Source: Pseudomonas fragi (GTDB lineage Bacteria; Pseudomonadota; Gammaproteobacteria; Pseudomonadales; Pseudomonadaceae). From it: a DNA stretch of 64,000 nucleotides. This document shows positions 17,633 to 26,370 of the stretch, in pieces (positions within the stretch are counted from its first letter, which is position 1; each line of letters begins with the position of its first letter). The notes beneath the pieces were generated by a model, which was not told where the DNA came from, made no database searches, and worked only from the letters and a program-made list of their open reading frames with translations. The DNA lies in the NCBI RefSeq assembly GCF_900105835.1, contig NZ_LT629783.1:2969001-3033000 (forward strand), in the 5' to 3' direction. A program made the position numbers and the translations under genes.

Positions 17633-18715
17633 TTACGCCAGTGCAGCGGCGATCGCTTTTCCGACGTCCTGAGTCGATGCCGTGCCACCCAGATCCGGTG
17701 TTTTCGGACCACTGGCAATCACATTTTCGATGGCACGCAAGATCCCGTCATGGGCGGCCTGATAACGCTCATCACCCTTGCCCAAAAATTCCAGCATCAG
17801 CGCACCCGACCACACCATCGCGATCGGGTTGGCGATGTTTTGTCCGTAAATATCCGGTGCCGAACCGTGTACCGGTTCAAACAGTGACGGGAAGTTGCGT
17901 TCCGGGTTGAGGTTGGCCGATGGCGCAATGCCGATGGTGCCCGCACAGGCCGGGCCGAGGTCGGAGAGAATGTCGCCGAACAGGTTGGAGGCCACTACCA
18001 CATCAAAACGGTTGGGCTGCAGGACGAAACGGGCGCACAGAATGTCGATGTGCTGCTTGTCCCAGCTGACCTGTGGATAGTTGGCCGCCATCGCTTCGGT
18101 GCGTTCGTCCCAATACGGCATGCTGATGGAAATACCGTTGGACTTGGTGGCCGAAGTGACGTGCTTGCGTGGGCGCTCCTTGGCCACTTCAAAGGCGTAC
18201 TTGAGAATCCGGTCTACGCCGCGTCGGGTAAATACGGATTCTTGCAGGACCAATTCGTTTTCGGTGCCTTCAAACATCCGCCCGCCTACCGAGGAATATT
18301 CACCTTCGGTGTTTTCACGGATCACCACAAAGTCGATATCGCCGGGCTCACGCCCCGCCAGCGGGCATGGCACGCCAGGGAACAGGCGCACCGGGCGAAT
18401 GTTCACATATTGATCGAAGTCGCGACGGAACTTGAGCAACGAACCCCACAGCGAGATGTGATCCGGCACCTTTTCGGGCCAGCCCACGGCACCAAAATAG
18501 ATGGCGTCGAAGCCCTTGAGCTGCTCGAACCAGTTGTCCGGCATCATCTGCCCGTGACGCTCGTAGTAATCGCAACTGGCCCACTCGATGATCTCGATCG
18601 ACAGGTCCAGGTTCCACTTTTTGGCCGCCGCTTCCACAACGCGCAGGCCTTCCGGCAGTACTTCGTTACCAATACCGTCACCGGCGATGGCGGCAATTCT
18701 GAATGTCTTGCTCAT
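17633..18715 (-). CDS. dmlA: D-malate / tartrate dehydrogenase (decarboxylating)
   Basis: NAD- and metal-dependent beta-decarboxylating dehydrogenase of the TtuC/DmlA branch of the isocitrate/isopropylmalate family, 360 residues from ATG 18715. Visible: AAIAGDGIGNEVLPEG (N-terminal), RENTEGEYSSVGGR (substrate loop), TSATKSNGISISMPYWDE with the catalytic Lys, NLFGDILSDLG (metal Asp) and VHGSAPDIYGQNIANP (NAD). It would turn D-malate into pyruvate and CO2, the fitting step after carnitine-derived malic semialdehyde is oxidised. A LysR gene is divergent 72 bases away, as with E. coli dmlA/dmlR. Tartrate may be a second substrate. Confidence 0.87.
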   Translation of the reverse strand: MSKTFRIAAIAGDGIGNEVLPEGLRVVEAAAKKWNLDLSIEIIEWASCDYYERHGQMMPDNWFEQLKGFDAIYFGAVGWPEKVPDHISLWGSLLKFRRDFDQYVNIRPVRLFPGVPCPLAGREPGDIDFVVIRENTEGEYSSVGGRMFEGTENELVLQESVFTRRGVDRILKYAFEVAKERPRKHVTSATKSNGISISMPYWDERTEAMAANYPQVSWDKQHIDILCARFVLQPNRFDVVVASNLFGDILSDLGPACAGTIGIAPSANLNPERNFPSLFEPVHGSAPDIYGQNIANPIAMVWSGALMLEFLGKGDERYQAAHDGILRAIENVIASGPKTPDLGGTASTQDVGKAIAAALA

Positions 18716-18787
18716 GGGGCGAACTCTTGATGAGGAGAAGTGGGCCCATGATATAAAGCGCCAATACAAAGATAATCAGGCGAACTG

Positions 18788-19717
18788 ATGATGGATAAGA
18801 CACGATTCGTGAACAATCTGCCGAATCTCGACGACCTGCGCGTGTTCGTGGTCGTGGCCCGGCGCTCCAGTTTTGCCGCCGCGGCCAGCGAGCTGGGGGT
18901 GTCCCCGGCGTATGTCAGCAAACGCATCCAACTGCTGGAGCAAAGCATTGGCGTGCGCCTGCTGCACCGCACCACCCGTCGCGTGGCCGTCACCGATGAT
19001 GGCGAGCGTGTCTACCACTGGGCCTTGCATATCTTTGATGCCGTGGAGCAAATGAGCGACGAAGTGTCGGCGCTGCATCAGGAGCCCCGGGGGCAGTTGC
19101 ATGTCGTCAGCAGTTTCGGATTAGGCCGTCGCCATGTTGGCCCCGCGCTATCAGAACTGTCGCACCGCTACCCAGCGCTGGACATCCGCTTCGACATGTT
19201 CGACCGCCTGGTGGACTTGATCGAAGAAGGCTACGACCTGGATATCCGCATCGGCGACCACATTGCGCCCAACCTGATTGCCAAACTGCTGGCCAACAAC
19301 GCCCGCGTGCTCTGCGCCAGCCCGGAGTACCTGCAACGCCACGGCGAGCCGCGTACCCTGGCGGAACTGGCGGGCCACGAATGCCTGGTGATCAAGGAGC
19401 GCGACCACCCGTTCGGGCTGTGGCGCCTGCAAGGGCCGCAGGGCGAAGAAAGCGTGAAAGTTACCGGCGCGCTGTCGGCCAACCACGGCGAAGTGGTGCA
19501 CCAATGGGGGATCGACGGACGTGGCATCCTGCTGCGCTCGCAGTGGGACGTGCGCGAAAGCCTGGAAAACGGCAAGTTGGTACATATCCTTCAGGACTAT
19601 CGCCAGCAGGCCAATATCTGGGCGGTCTACGCAGCGCCACTGGCCAATTCGGCCAAAGTCCGGGTCACGGTCGAGCACTTGCGCCAGTACTTCGACGAGC
19701 GCCGGTCAGAAACGTGA
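18788..19717 (+). CDS. LysR-type regulator, DmlR/CarR-like
   Basis: 309-residue LysR regulator: N-terminal winged helix (about 14-72, FVVVARRSSFAAAASELGVSPAYVSKRIQLLEQ) and a periplasmic-binding-fold effector domain (about 105-300, HVVSSFGLGRRHVGPALSEL). It is divergent from the D-malate dehydrogenase gene, the arrangement of E. coli dmlR-dmlA; LysR regulators also accompany carnitine operons of Acinetobacter. It probably activates the dehydrogenase gene and perhaps the two cnt promoters. Two ATGs (18788, 18791) are adjacent; the first is given. Confidence 0.85.
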   Translation: MMDKTRFVNNLPNLDDLRVFVVVARRSSFAAAASELGVSPAYVSKRIQLLEQSIGVRLLHRTTRRVAVTDDGERVYHWALHIFDAVEQMSDEVSALHQEPRGQLHVVSSFGLGRRHVGPALSELSHRYPALDIRFDMFDRLVDLIEEGYDLDIRIGDHIAPNLIAKLLANNARVLCASPEYLQRHGEPRTLAELAGHECLVIKERDHPFGLWRLQGPQGEESVKVTGALSANHGEVVHQWGIDGRGILLRSQWDVRESLENGKLVHILQDYRQQANIWAVYAAPLANSAKVRVTVEHLRQYFDERRSET

Positions 19718-19737
19718 AAATAGTCTGTTATCAGGGG

Positions 19738-19765
19738 TTTACAAGCTCAAACATCCGGGTATACT
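19738..19765 (+). promoter_or_regulatory. sigma-70 promoter of tRNA-Thr
   Basis: -35 TTTACA (19738-19743), 16-base spacer, -10 TATACT (19760-19765), with the mature tRNA starting 14 bases further on. Confidence 0.75.
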
Positions 19766-19778
19766 CGTCGCCCATAAC

Positions 19779-19854
<76 letters not shown>

Positions 19855-19870
19855 TACGCAATACCGAAAG

Positions 19871-19898
19871 AGGCTCACCGCAAGGTGGGCCTTTTTTG
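19871..19898 (+). terminator. intrinsic terminator after tRNA-Thr
   Basis: AGGCTCACC-GCAA-GGTGGGCCT followed by six T. Confidence 0.85.
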
Positions 19899-19953
19899 TT
19901 TTCGGGGTTTGGAGAAGACTGAAGAGCACCACATGGTGACGCTCTTGAACCGA

Positions 19954-20364
19954 TCAAAAGTTCTGAACGCTCAGCTCGCGCAATGCCGCTGTTGCCAGAA
20001 ACCCTGAACGGGACGCATAGCGGTGGTCCCTGCTGACTCGTTCATCGATGCGCTGCAACAGATTCTCTGGCAAAGACGCATTGAACCGAACCGACTTGCC
20101 GAGATAAGGCGTCAAATCAAAGTCAACGATTGCCCATATACCGCCGACATAATCCGGATTCTCCAGATGGGCGTCCACGTCCTTGCCCTGCGGTAGCTCA
20201 CCGCCGTCCGCAACAATACCTTCCAGATGCAAAGCCAATGCTTCCTGCACGTTATCCAGCGCTTGCGAAAAGGTGGCCCCTGCAGAAAAACAGCCCGGCA
20301 CATCAGGCACCGTTACGCTGAATTCGGAATCTGCGTCTTTATGTATTACCACTGGAAATTTCAT
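19954..20364 (-). CDS. hicB: HicB-type antitoxin
   Basis: 136-residue antitoxin of the HicB family. The N-terminal part-RNase-H fold reads FPVVIHKDADSEFSVTVPDVPGCFSAGATFSQALDNVQEALALHLEG, and the C-terminal ribbon-helix-helix is SVRFNASLPENLLQRIDERVSRD. It neutralises HicA and represses the operon through its RHH domain. The start overlaps the hicA stop by four bases (ATGA). The toxin gene comes first, the usual order for hicAB. Confidence 0.9.
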   Translation of the reverse strand: MKFPVVIHKDADSEFSVTVPDVPGCFSAGATFSQALDNVQEALALHLEGIVADGGELPQGKDVDAHLENPDYVGGIWAIVDFDLTPYLGKSVRFNASLPENLLQRIDERVSRDHRYASRSGFLATAALRELSVQNF

Positions 20365-20558
20365 GACCGTAACTCTCCTTTGAGACCTGCGGATTTGAGA
20401 ATGCTGTGCAGCGTCCCTTTGGCAATTTCTGTCCTGGGATGCGGAACCGTTACCCGACCCGCTTTGGCTGGGTGCTTGAACTGATGGTGACTTCCTTTAA
20501 CCGCGATCTCAAACCACCCATCCGCCATCAGCAACTCGATAAGTTCACGACTTCGCAT
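20361..20558 (-). CDS. hicA: HicA-type mRNA interferase toxin
   Basis: 65-residue double-stranded-RNA-binding-fold toxin that cleaves mRNA. MRSRELIELLMADGWFEI opens the domain and GSHHQFKHP holds the catalytic histidine (residue 24), followed by TVPHPRTEIAKGTLHSILKSAGL. Length is normal for HicA, so it looks intact. ATG 20558 has GGTGA upstream; another in-frame ATG at 20573 would add five residues. The sequence upstream is more AT-rich than its surroundings, consistent with transfer. Confidence 0.88.
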   Translation of the reverse strand: MRSRELIELLMADGWFEIAVKGSHHQFKHPAKAGRVTVPHPRTEIAKGTLHSILKSAGLKGELRS

Positions 20559-20574
20559 TTGATCACCACGCATT

Positions 20575-20591
20575 GTGTGTACGCTACACAC
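20575..20591. promoter_or_regulatory. probable HicB operator
   Basis: Perfect inverted repeat GTGTGTA-CGC-TACACAC just upstream of the hicA start; further TACACAC/ACTACACACA elements follow at 20617-20635. Fits an RHH-bound autoregulatory site. Confidence 0.5.
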
Positions 20592-20759
20592 CACTGAAAA
20601 ATGGTGCAACCGAAAAATACACACACTACACACAGAAAAACACGATCGGCTTAGAGTTGTGTTACACGCTGTGCACTCGGACGAATCAATTTCCAGCAGT
20701 GCTGCCCCTGCCCGCCCCCCTCCCAATAAAACCCTCTTGCATAAACACTCTGCCATCAC

Positions 20760-20778
20760 AATAATGCGAACAATTACC
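20760..20778. promoter_or_regulatory. candidate Fur box upstream of the FecI-type sigma factor
   Basis: AATAATGCGAACAATTACC agrees with the 19-base Fur consensus at 13 positions and ends 23 bases before the sigma factor ATG. Confidence 0.45.
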
Positions 20779-20801
20779 AATTACATTTTGGTCGCATCCT
20801 T

Positions 20802-21302
20802 ATGTCGGCGCTCGATCATTCAGTTCTTCAGCAGCTCTACAGTGAGCACAACGGTTGGCTAAAGGGCTGGTTGCGCGCGCGCCTGGGCAATACGGCGGAT
20901 GCCTGCGACCTGGCCCAGGACACGTTCCTGCGGGTGATGACCGCACGCCATGACGCCCCCATCCGCGAGCCACGCGGGTATCTGAGCGCCATCGCCCGTT
21001 CGCTGTTGATCGACAAGGTGCGCCGCCGCACCATCGAGCAGGCTTATCTGCAGGCATTGGCCCTCAAGCCCGAGCCTGTGGATATTTCCCCCGAAGTCCG
21101 CCTGTCGATTATCGAAACCCTGGTTTCCATCGACAGCCTGCTCGATGAGCTGGGGCCCCGCACACGGGATATTTTCCTGGCCGTGCAGCTTGAAGGCTTG
21201 ACCTATGTGGCCGCCGCTGAGCGCTTTGTGGTGTCGGTCACCACGGTCAAGAATCATTTGATTCGCGCCATGACCCGCTGCCTGTTGCTGGTCGACAGTT
21301 GA
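20802..21302 (+). CDS. FecI-type ECF sigma factor
   Basis: 166-residue extracytoplasmic-function sigma factor of the iron-starvation group. Region 2 is visible as GNTADACDLAQDTFLRVMTA and PRGYLSAIARSLLIDKVRRR; region 4 as LDELGPRTRDIFLAVQLEGLTYVAAAERFVVSVTTVKNHLIRAM. It is expected to bind RNA polymerase and transcribe the TonB receptor gene at 22362 when that receptor is occupied. The anti-sigma gene overlaps its stop (TGATG). A Fur-like box precedes it. Confidence 0.9.
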   Translation: MSALDHSVLQQLYSEHNGWLKGWLRARLGNTADACDLAQDTFLRVMTARHDAPIREPRGYLSAIARSLLIDKVRRRTIEQAYLQALALKPEPVDISPEVRLSIIETLVSIDSLLDELGPRTRDIFLAVQLEGLTYVAAAERFVVSVTTVKNHLIRAMTRCLLLVDS

Positions 21303-22249
21303 TGCCCACCGCCCTGGACTTCAAGACCCTTGAAGCCGCTGCCACCTGGTATGTACAGCTTAACGACGGCAGCGCCGACGAGGCACGCACCCGCGCCTGG
21401 CAAACGTGGCTCAAAGCCAGCCCACAACACGCCGCAGCCTGGGCCCGGGTCGAAAAGTTGCAACGCCAATGGGCGATGATCGCGCCAAAAGCAGCCCTCA
21501 GCAGCCTGGATGCCGCCAGGGCCCAGCGCCGAGACGTGCTGAAAATACTCGGCATGCTGCTGGCCGTTGGCAGCGGGACATGGCTGGCTGCCGGGCAGGT
21601 GCCCTATCGCTCGATGCTTGCCGAACACCGCACCGGTTTCCGTGAGCGGCGCTCGCTGCGCCTTGACGATGGCTCGCAGCTGGAGCTGAACACCGACACG
21701 GCGCTGGATATCCACTTCGACGCAAAACAGCGGCTGATCCGCCTGCACCGTGGCGAAATTCTGGTGCAGACCGCCAGGGACCCAGGCCAGCGGCCCTTTA
21801 TCGTCCACACCGAAGACGGCAGCGTGCGCGCCCTCGGCACCCGCTTCAGCGTCCGGCAGTTGCCCGGGCAAACGCGGGTCGGCGTGGAGCAATCGGCCGT
21901 CGAGATTCGTCCATACGGGCACATCGACCAGTGCCTGCGCCTGGAGGCCGGGCAACAAGTGACGTTCGACAGCGATGACATCGGCGTGGTCGAGCGTTTG
22001 CCCCTTGCCTCCACGGCCTGGGTAAAAGGCATGTTGAGCGTGGACGACTGGCGCCTGGGCGATTTTGTCGAGGCGCTGGGCCGCTATCGCCCGGGGGTTC
22101 TGCGCTGCGCGACAGCGGTGGCGGACTTGCGCATCTCCGGGGCTTTTCGTATCGATGACACTGAAACAATCCTGGAAAACCTGAGCAAAACCCTACCAGT
22201 GAAGGTGCGTTTTCTGACCCGCTACTGGGCCAGCATCGAGCCGGCCTGA
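21302..22249 (+). CDS. FecR-type transmembrane anti-sigma regulator
   Basis: 315-residue inner-membrane regulator. It has an N-terminal cytoplasmic DUF4880-like anti-sigma part (ALDFKTLEAAATWYVQLNDG, WLKASPQHAAAWARVEKL), one helix near 80-100 (ILGMLLAVGSGTWLAAG), and a periplasmic FecR domain (HRTGFRERRSLRLDDGSQLELNTDTALDI, ALGTRFSVRQLPGQTRVGV). It passes the signal from the STN domain of the neighbouring receptor to the sigma factor. The ATG at 21302 overlaps the previous stop; an in-frame TTG one codon earlier is not needed. Confidence 0.9.
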   Translation: MPTALDFKTLEAAATWYVQLNDGSADEARTRAWQTWLKASPQHAAAWARVEKLQRQWAMIAPKAALSSLDAARAQRRDVLKILGMLLAVGSGTWLAAGQVPYRSMLAEHRTGFRERRSLRLDDGSQLELNTDTALDIHFDAKQRLIRLHRGEILVQTARDPGQRPFIVHTEDGSVRALGTRFSVRQLPGQTRVGVEQSAVEIRPYGHIDQCLRLEAGQQVTFDSDDIGVVERLPLASTAWVKGMLSVDDWRLGDFVEALGRYRPGVLRCATAVADLRISGAFRIDDTETILENLSKTLPVKVRFLTRYWASIEPA

Positions 22250-22361
22250 GTGCAGGGGCAAATGCTTTGGCCTTTAACCTTGCTGATTTTGATTCTCATC
22301 CGTCAATGACATAAGTCGCGATCACAGCGAATTTCTGCCATGACAACGCAAGGATCACCCA

Positions 22362-24800
22362 ATGCCCCCGCTTCGCCGCATTGCCACCACTCAATTAACC
22401 CGCGCTGTGCGCCTGGCGGTATTGGGCGCGTCCCTCGCCAGCCTCTACGGTTTTGCCCTGATGCCCACCGAGGCGTCGGCGCAAAGCCAGACGGTGTATC
22501 GCATTGGCGCAGGTCCTCTAGGCAGCGCCCTCACCCAGTTCGGCGTGCAAGCGGGGGTTACCATTTCGTTCGACACTGAACAGGCCCGCAATCTAACTAC
22601 CGCCGGGCTCGAAGGTTCATACAGCATCGAGGAAGGCCTGGACCGCCTGCTCGCCAACAGCGGCTTGCAAGCTGAGCGCCAGAGCAATGGCGGTTATGTA
22701 CTGGTCGCCAGCGGCACTGCAGATGCTCTGGAGCTGGGGGCCACCCAGGTGATCACCAACCAGCTGGGCACCGTCACCGAAGGTACCGGTTCCTACACCC
22801 CGGGCGCCATTGCCACCGCTACCCGCCTGGTGCTGACACCCCGCGAAACACCCCAGTCGATCAGCGTGGTCACCCGCCAGCACATGGATGACTTCGCCCT
22901 CGACAATGTCGACGACGTGATGCGCCATACCCCGGGCATTACCGTCTCGGCCTATGACACCGACCGCACCAACTACTACTCGCGCGGTTTCTCGATCAAC
23001 AACTTCCAGTACGACGGCATTCCTTCTGCCGTGCGTAACGTTGCCTATTCGGCGGGCAACACCCTGAGCGACATGGCGATCTATGACCGCATCGAGGTAC
23101 TCAAGGGCGCCTCGGGCCTGCTCAGCGGCGCAGGCTCCCTGGGCGGCACCATCAACCTGGTGCGCAAGAAGCCCACCAGCGATTTTCACGGCCATATCAC
23201 CACAGGCGCGGGCTCGTGGGACAGCTATCGCACTGAAGTGGACGTCAGCGGCCCGCTGACCGAAAGCGGCAATGTGCGCGGCCGTGCAGTAGCGGCCTAT
23301 CAGGACAGGCAGTCGTATATCGACCGCTATTCCAACCAGACCTCGGTGTTCTACGGCATCCTCGAAGTCGACCTCACGCCCGACACCCTGCTCACCGTGG
23401 GCGCCGATTATCAGGACAACAAACCCCAGGGCTCGACCTGGTCGGGAAGCTTCCCGCTGTACAACTACGCGGGCGAGATCAACAGCGCCAAACGCTCGTT
23501 CAGCAACGCCACCGACTGGAGCAGCTGGCAGCAATACACCCGCACCGTCTTTGCCACCCTTGAACAGGACCTGGGCAGCGGCTGGGTGGCCAAGCTGCAA
23601 CTGGATCACAAGCTCAATGGCTACGATGCCCAGCTGGGTGCCATCCAGTTCAACCAGCCGGCGGCCGACGGCACTGCCAAAATCAACGCTCAGCGCTACA
23701 AGGGCGATACCACCAGCGACGCGGCCGACCTGTATGTCAGCGGCCCTTACGAATTCCTCGGCCGTGAGCATGACCTGGTCCTGGGCGGCTCGATCAGCAC
23801 CGCCAACTGGAAAGGCAAAGGCTACTGGGACGTGACCTTCGCCCAACCCAACCTGGTCGATTACTTCAACTGGGACGGGCATCTGGCCAAGCCCGACTGG
23901 GGCAATGCATCACAAATCAACGACGACACCGTGCGCCAGACCGGCATGTACGCCACGACCCGCCTGAATGTCACTGATGATTTGAAAGTGTTTCTGGGTG
24001 GCCGGGTGGTCGACTACACCCTGACCGGTACCACCAATACCTATCGTGAATCGGGGCGCCTGATTCCCTACGCCGGCATCACCTATGACCTGACCGACTA
24101 CCTCACTGCCTACGCCAGCTACACCGACGTGTTTATGCCGCAGGAGTTCTACAACCTCGACCGCAACAGCAAGCTGATTGACCCGGACGAGGGCGAAAAC
24201 TATGAAATCGGCCTCAAGAGCGAATTTTTCGATGGCCGCCTGAACGCCAGCCTGGCGTACTTCGAGGTCAAGGAAAGCAACCGGCCCATCCCCGACGACG
24301 CCTGGAACAACCTGCAACCCACCCCGCCCAACTACGCCTTCAAGGGCACCGCCGCGAAAACCAAGGGCTACGAGCTGGAAATTTCCGGTGAGCTGAGCCC
24401 GGGCTGGAGCCTGCAGGCGGGGTACACGCACAAGGTGGTGCGCGATGATACCGGCAAGAAAATCTCGACCTTCGAGCCCGAAGATCAACTGAGCTTCTAC
24501 ACCATCTACAAACTCAAGGGCGATCTGAACAAAGTCTCGGTGGGCGGTGGCGCACGCTGGCAGAGCACGTCCTGGCAGGAGATGTACAACAGCCCCAAGG
24601 ACCGGTACGAAGACTTCTCGCAAAAACCCTACTGGGTGGTGGACTTGATGACCCGTTACCAGTTCACGGAAAACCTGTCGACCACGCTCAACGTCAACAA
24701 CGTGTTCGACAAGTACTACTACACCAACATCGGCTTCTATAACTCGGCGATTTACGGCGAGCCGCGCAACTTTATGCTGACCACCCGCTGGGATTTCTGA
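22362..24800 (+). CDS. TonB-dependent ferri-siderophore receptor with STN domain (FpvA type)
   Basis: Outer-membrane transducer of 812 residues. Signal peptide to about residue 41 (PTEASA), N-terminal secretin/TonB signalling domain (about 45-118, GPLGSALTQFGVQAGVTISFD), plug (about 150-265) and a 22-strand barrel ending in the outer-membrane signature ...LTTRWDF. SRGFSINNFQYDGIPS and YDRIEVLKGASGLLSGAG are very close to P. aeruginosa FpvA, so a pyoverdine-like or hydroxamate ferri-siderophore is likely. The STN domain and the adjacent FecI/FecR pair show that binding outside is signalled to transcription. AAGGA precedes the ATG. Confidence 0.92.
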   Translation: MPPLRRIATTQLTRAVRLAVLGASLASLYGFALMPTEASAQSQTVYRIGAGPLGSALTQFGVQAGVTISFDTEQARNLTTAGLEGSYSIEEGLDRLLANSGLQAERQSNGGYVLVASGTADALELGATQVITNQLGTVTEGTGSYTPGAIATATRLVLTPRETPQSISVVTRQHMDDFALDNVDDVMRHTPGITVSAYDTDRTNYYSRGFSINNFQYDGIPSAVRNVAYSAGNTLSDMAIYDRIEVLKGASGLLSGAGSLGGTINLVRKKPTSDFHGHITTGAGSWDSYRTEVDVSGPLTESGNVRGRAVAAYQDRQSYIDRYSNQTSVFYGILEVDLTPDTLLTVGADYQDNKPQGSTWSGSFPLYNYAGEINSAKRSFSNATDWSSWQQYTRTVFATLEQDLGSGWVAKLQLDHKLNGYDAQLGAIQFNQPAADGTAKINAQRYKGDTTSDAADLYVSGPYEFLGREHDLVLGGSISTANWKGKGYWDVTFAQPNLVDYFNWDGHLAKPDWGNASQINDDTVRQTGMYATTRLNVTDDLKVFLGGRVVDYTLTGTTNTYRESGRLIPYAGITYDLTDYLTAYASYTDVFMPQEFYNLDRNSKLIDPDEGENYEIGLKSEFFDGRLNASLAYFEVKESNRPIPDDAWNNLQPTPPNYAFKGTAAKTKGYELEISGELSPGWSLQAGYTHKVVRDDTGKKISTFEPEDQLSFYTIYKLKGDLNKVSVGGGARWQSTSWQEMYNSPKDRYEDFSQKPYWVVDLMTRYQFTENLSTTLNVNNVFDKYYYTNIGFYNSAIYGEPRNFMLTTRWDF

Positions 24801-24812
24801 CCGCAGCCGCTA

Positions 24813-24842
24813 TTGCGGGAGCGAGCCTGCTCGTTCCCGCAA
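24813..24842. repeat. short GC-rich inverted repeat after the receptor gene
   Basis: TTGCGGGAGCGAGC and GCTCGTTCCCGCAA face each other with a two-base loop. Related in sequence to a single REP arm; may serve as the receptor transcript end, though no T run follows. Confidence 0.6.
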
Positions 24843-24932
24843 ATCCCCCGACAGATGACCCCACATCATCTGTACCGTGAAAAACCATCCTTTGTCAGCC
24901 CTCGCAGATGTGACCTCTAATTACCGGAAGCA

Positions 24933-24950
24933 AAGTGACGTCGATCACTT
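24933..24950. promoter_or_regulatory. CRP/Vfr-like site upstream of dsdX
   Basis: AAGTGACGTCGATCACTT has the GTGA-N6-TCAC core of CRP/Vfr sites and is a perfect inverted repeat with six-base arms. It ends 36 bases before the dsdX ATG. E. coli dsdXA is CRP-activated together with DsdC, which makes this plausible; a DsdC site is the alternative. Confidence 0.45.
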
Positions 24951-24986
24951 ATTTCAACAATAAAAGCGCCTCCCGGAGCACTCTCC

Positions 24987-26327
24987 ATGCACAGCGGTCC
25001 CACTCTATTGTTGGTGTTGTTTTGCGCCATCGCCCTGATCGTTTTTCTTATCGTCAAAGTCCGCGTTCATGCCTTTCTGGCCCTGACCGCAGCGAGCTTT
25101 GTGGTGGGGATCGGGTCGGGCATGCCACTGATAAAAATTGCTTCGTCGTATGAAGCCGGTGTTGGCGGAACCCTCGGGTTTCTGGCCACGATCATTGGCC
25201 TGGGCGGGATTCTGGGCAAGATGCTGGAGGAGTCCGGCGGCGCGGAGCGCATCGCACAGGCGCTGTTGCGCGCCCTGGGCAAGGAACGGGCCTCGTGGGC
25301 CATGATGCTGGTCGGCTTTATTGCCGGCATCCCGGTGTTTTTCGAAGTGGGCTTCGTGCTGCTGATTCCGCTGATCTATGTGGTCGCCAAAGAAACCAAA
25401 ATCAATCTGCTGTACCTGGGCGTACCGCTGGCCGTGTCACTGATGGCCGTGCATTGCATGCTGCCGCCACACCCTGCCGCGATGGCGATCACCGGGATGC
25501 TGGGCGCCGATGTCGGCAAAGTGATCATGTATGGCCTGATTGTCGCGCTGCCGACCGCCATGATTGCCGGGCCGCTGTGGGTCAAGCTGGTGTGCAAGCC
25601 CGAGGCACCGGCCACTCAGGAAGCGTTTTTGAACGAGCACTGTGAAGACAGCCAAAGCCGTGACTTGCCGGGCCTTGGCATCACTCTGCTGACCATCGCC
25701 CTGCCGTTGCTGTTGATGGTCGGTAAAAGTTTCGCTGCCGGCCTGCCCCATGATTCCACGGCATTCAGCGTGATTTCGTTTCTGGGCACGCCCCTGATCG
25801 CCCTGTCGATTGCCGTGGTGTTTGCCTACTGGGCGCTGGGTTTGCGCCGCGGCCTGTCGATGGCCGACTTGCTCGCCTACACGCAAAAGAGTTTTCCGCC
25901 ACTGGCCGGCATCCTGTTGATTATCGGCGCCGGTGGCGCATTCAACGGCATCCTGATCGACAGCGGCGTGGGCAATGCGCTGTCCGCCTCGTTGACCCAA
26001 CTGAACATGAACCCCATCGTGCTGGCATGGCTGGTGGCCGGTTTGATGCACTTCGCCGTCGGCTCGGCAACGGTGGCAATGATCAGCGCCGCAGGTATGG
26101 TGTTACCCATGCTGGGCGCGCACCCAACGGTGAGCAAAGAAATCATCTGTATTGCCATCGGTGCCGGGGCAATGGGCTGGACCCACGTTACGGATTCGGC
26201 CTTCTGGGTAGTCAAGGAGTACCTGGGCGTATCACTGACCGACGCCTTGAAAACCTTCACCACGGCCACCGTACTGGCGTCGACGATCGCTCTGGGCCTG
26301 ACCCTGCTGCTGTCGCGCTTTGTTTGA
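24987..26327 (+). CDS. dsdX: D-serine transporter, GntP family
   Basis: Inner-membrane proton symporter of the gluconate permease family, 446 residues, 12-14 hydrophobic segments. GLGGILGKMLEESGGAERIAQ, VGFIAGIPVFFEVGFVLLIPL and HCMLPPHPAAMAITG are family blocks. A gluconate role is possible from the family alone, but the D-serine ammonia-lyase gene begins 43 bases downstream, so the DsdX assignment is strong. GGAG precedes the ATG. Confidence 0.9.
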   Translation: MHSGPTLLLVLFCAIALIVFLIVKVRVHAFLALTAASFVVGIGSGMPLIKIASSYEAGVGGTLGFLATIIGLGGILGKMLEESGGAERIAQALLRALGKERASWAMMLVGFIAGIPVFFEVGFVLLIPLIYVVAKETKINLLYLGVPLAVSLMAVHCMLPPHPAAMAITGMLGADVGKVIMYGLIVALPTAMIAGPLWVKLVCKPEAPATQEAFLNEHCEDSQSRDLPGLGITLLTIALPLLLMVGKSFAAGLPHDSTAFSVISFLGTPLIALSIAVVFAYWALGLRRGLSMADLLAYTQKSFPPLAGILLIIGAGGAFNGILIDSGVGNALSASLTQLNMNPIVLAWLVAGLMHFAVGSATVAMISAAGMVLPMLGAHPTVSKEIICIAIGAGAMGWTHVTDSAFWVVKEYLGVSLTDALKTFTTATVLASTIALGLTLLLSRFV

Positions 26328-26370
26328 TTGAACCGGTATTTTCCGCCTTAACGTTTAAAGGGACCCCGTC

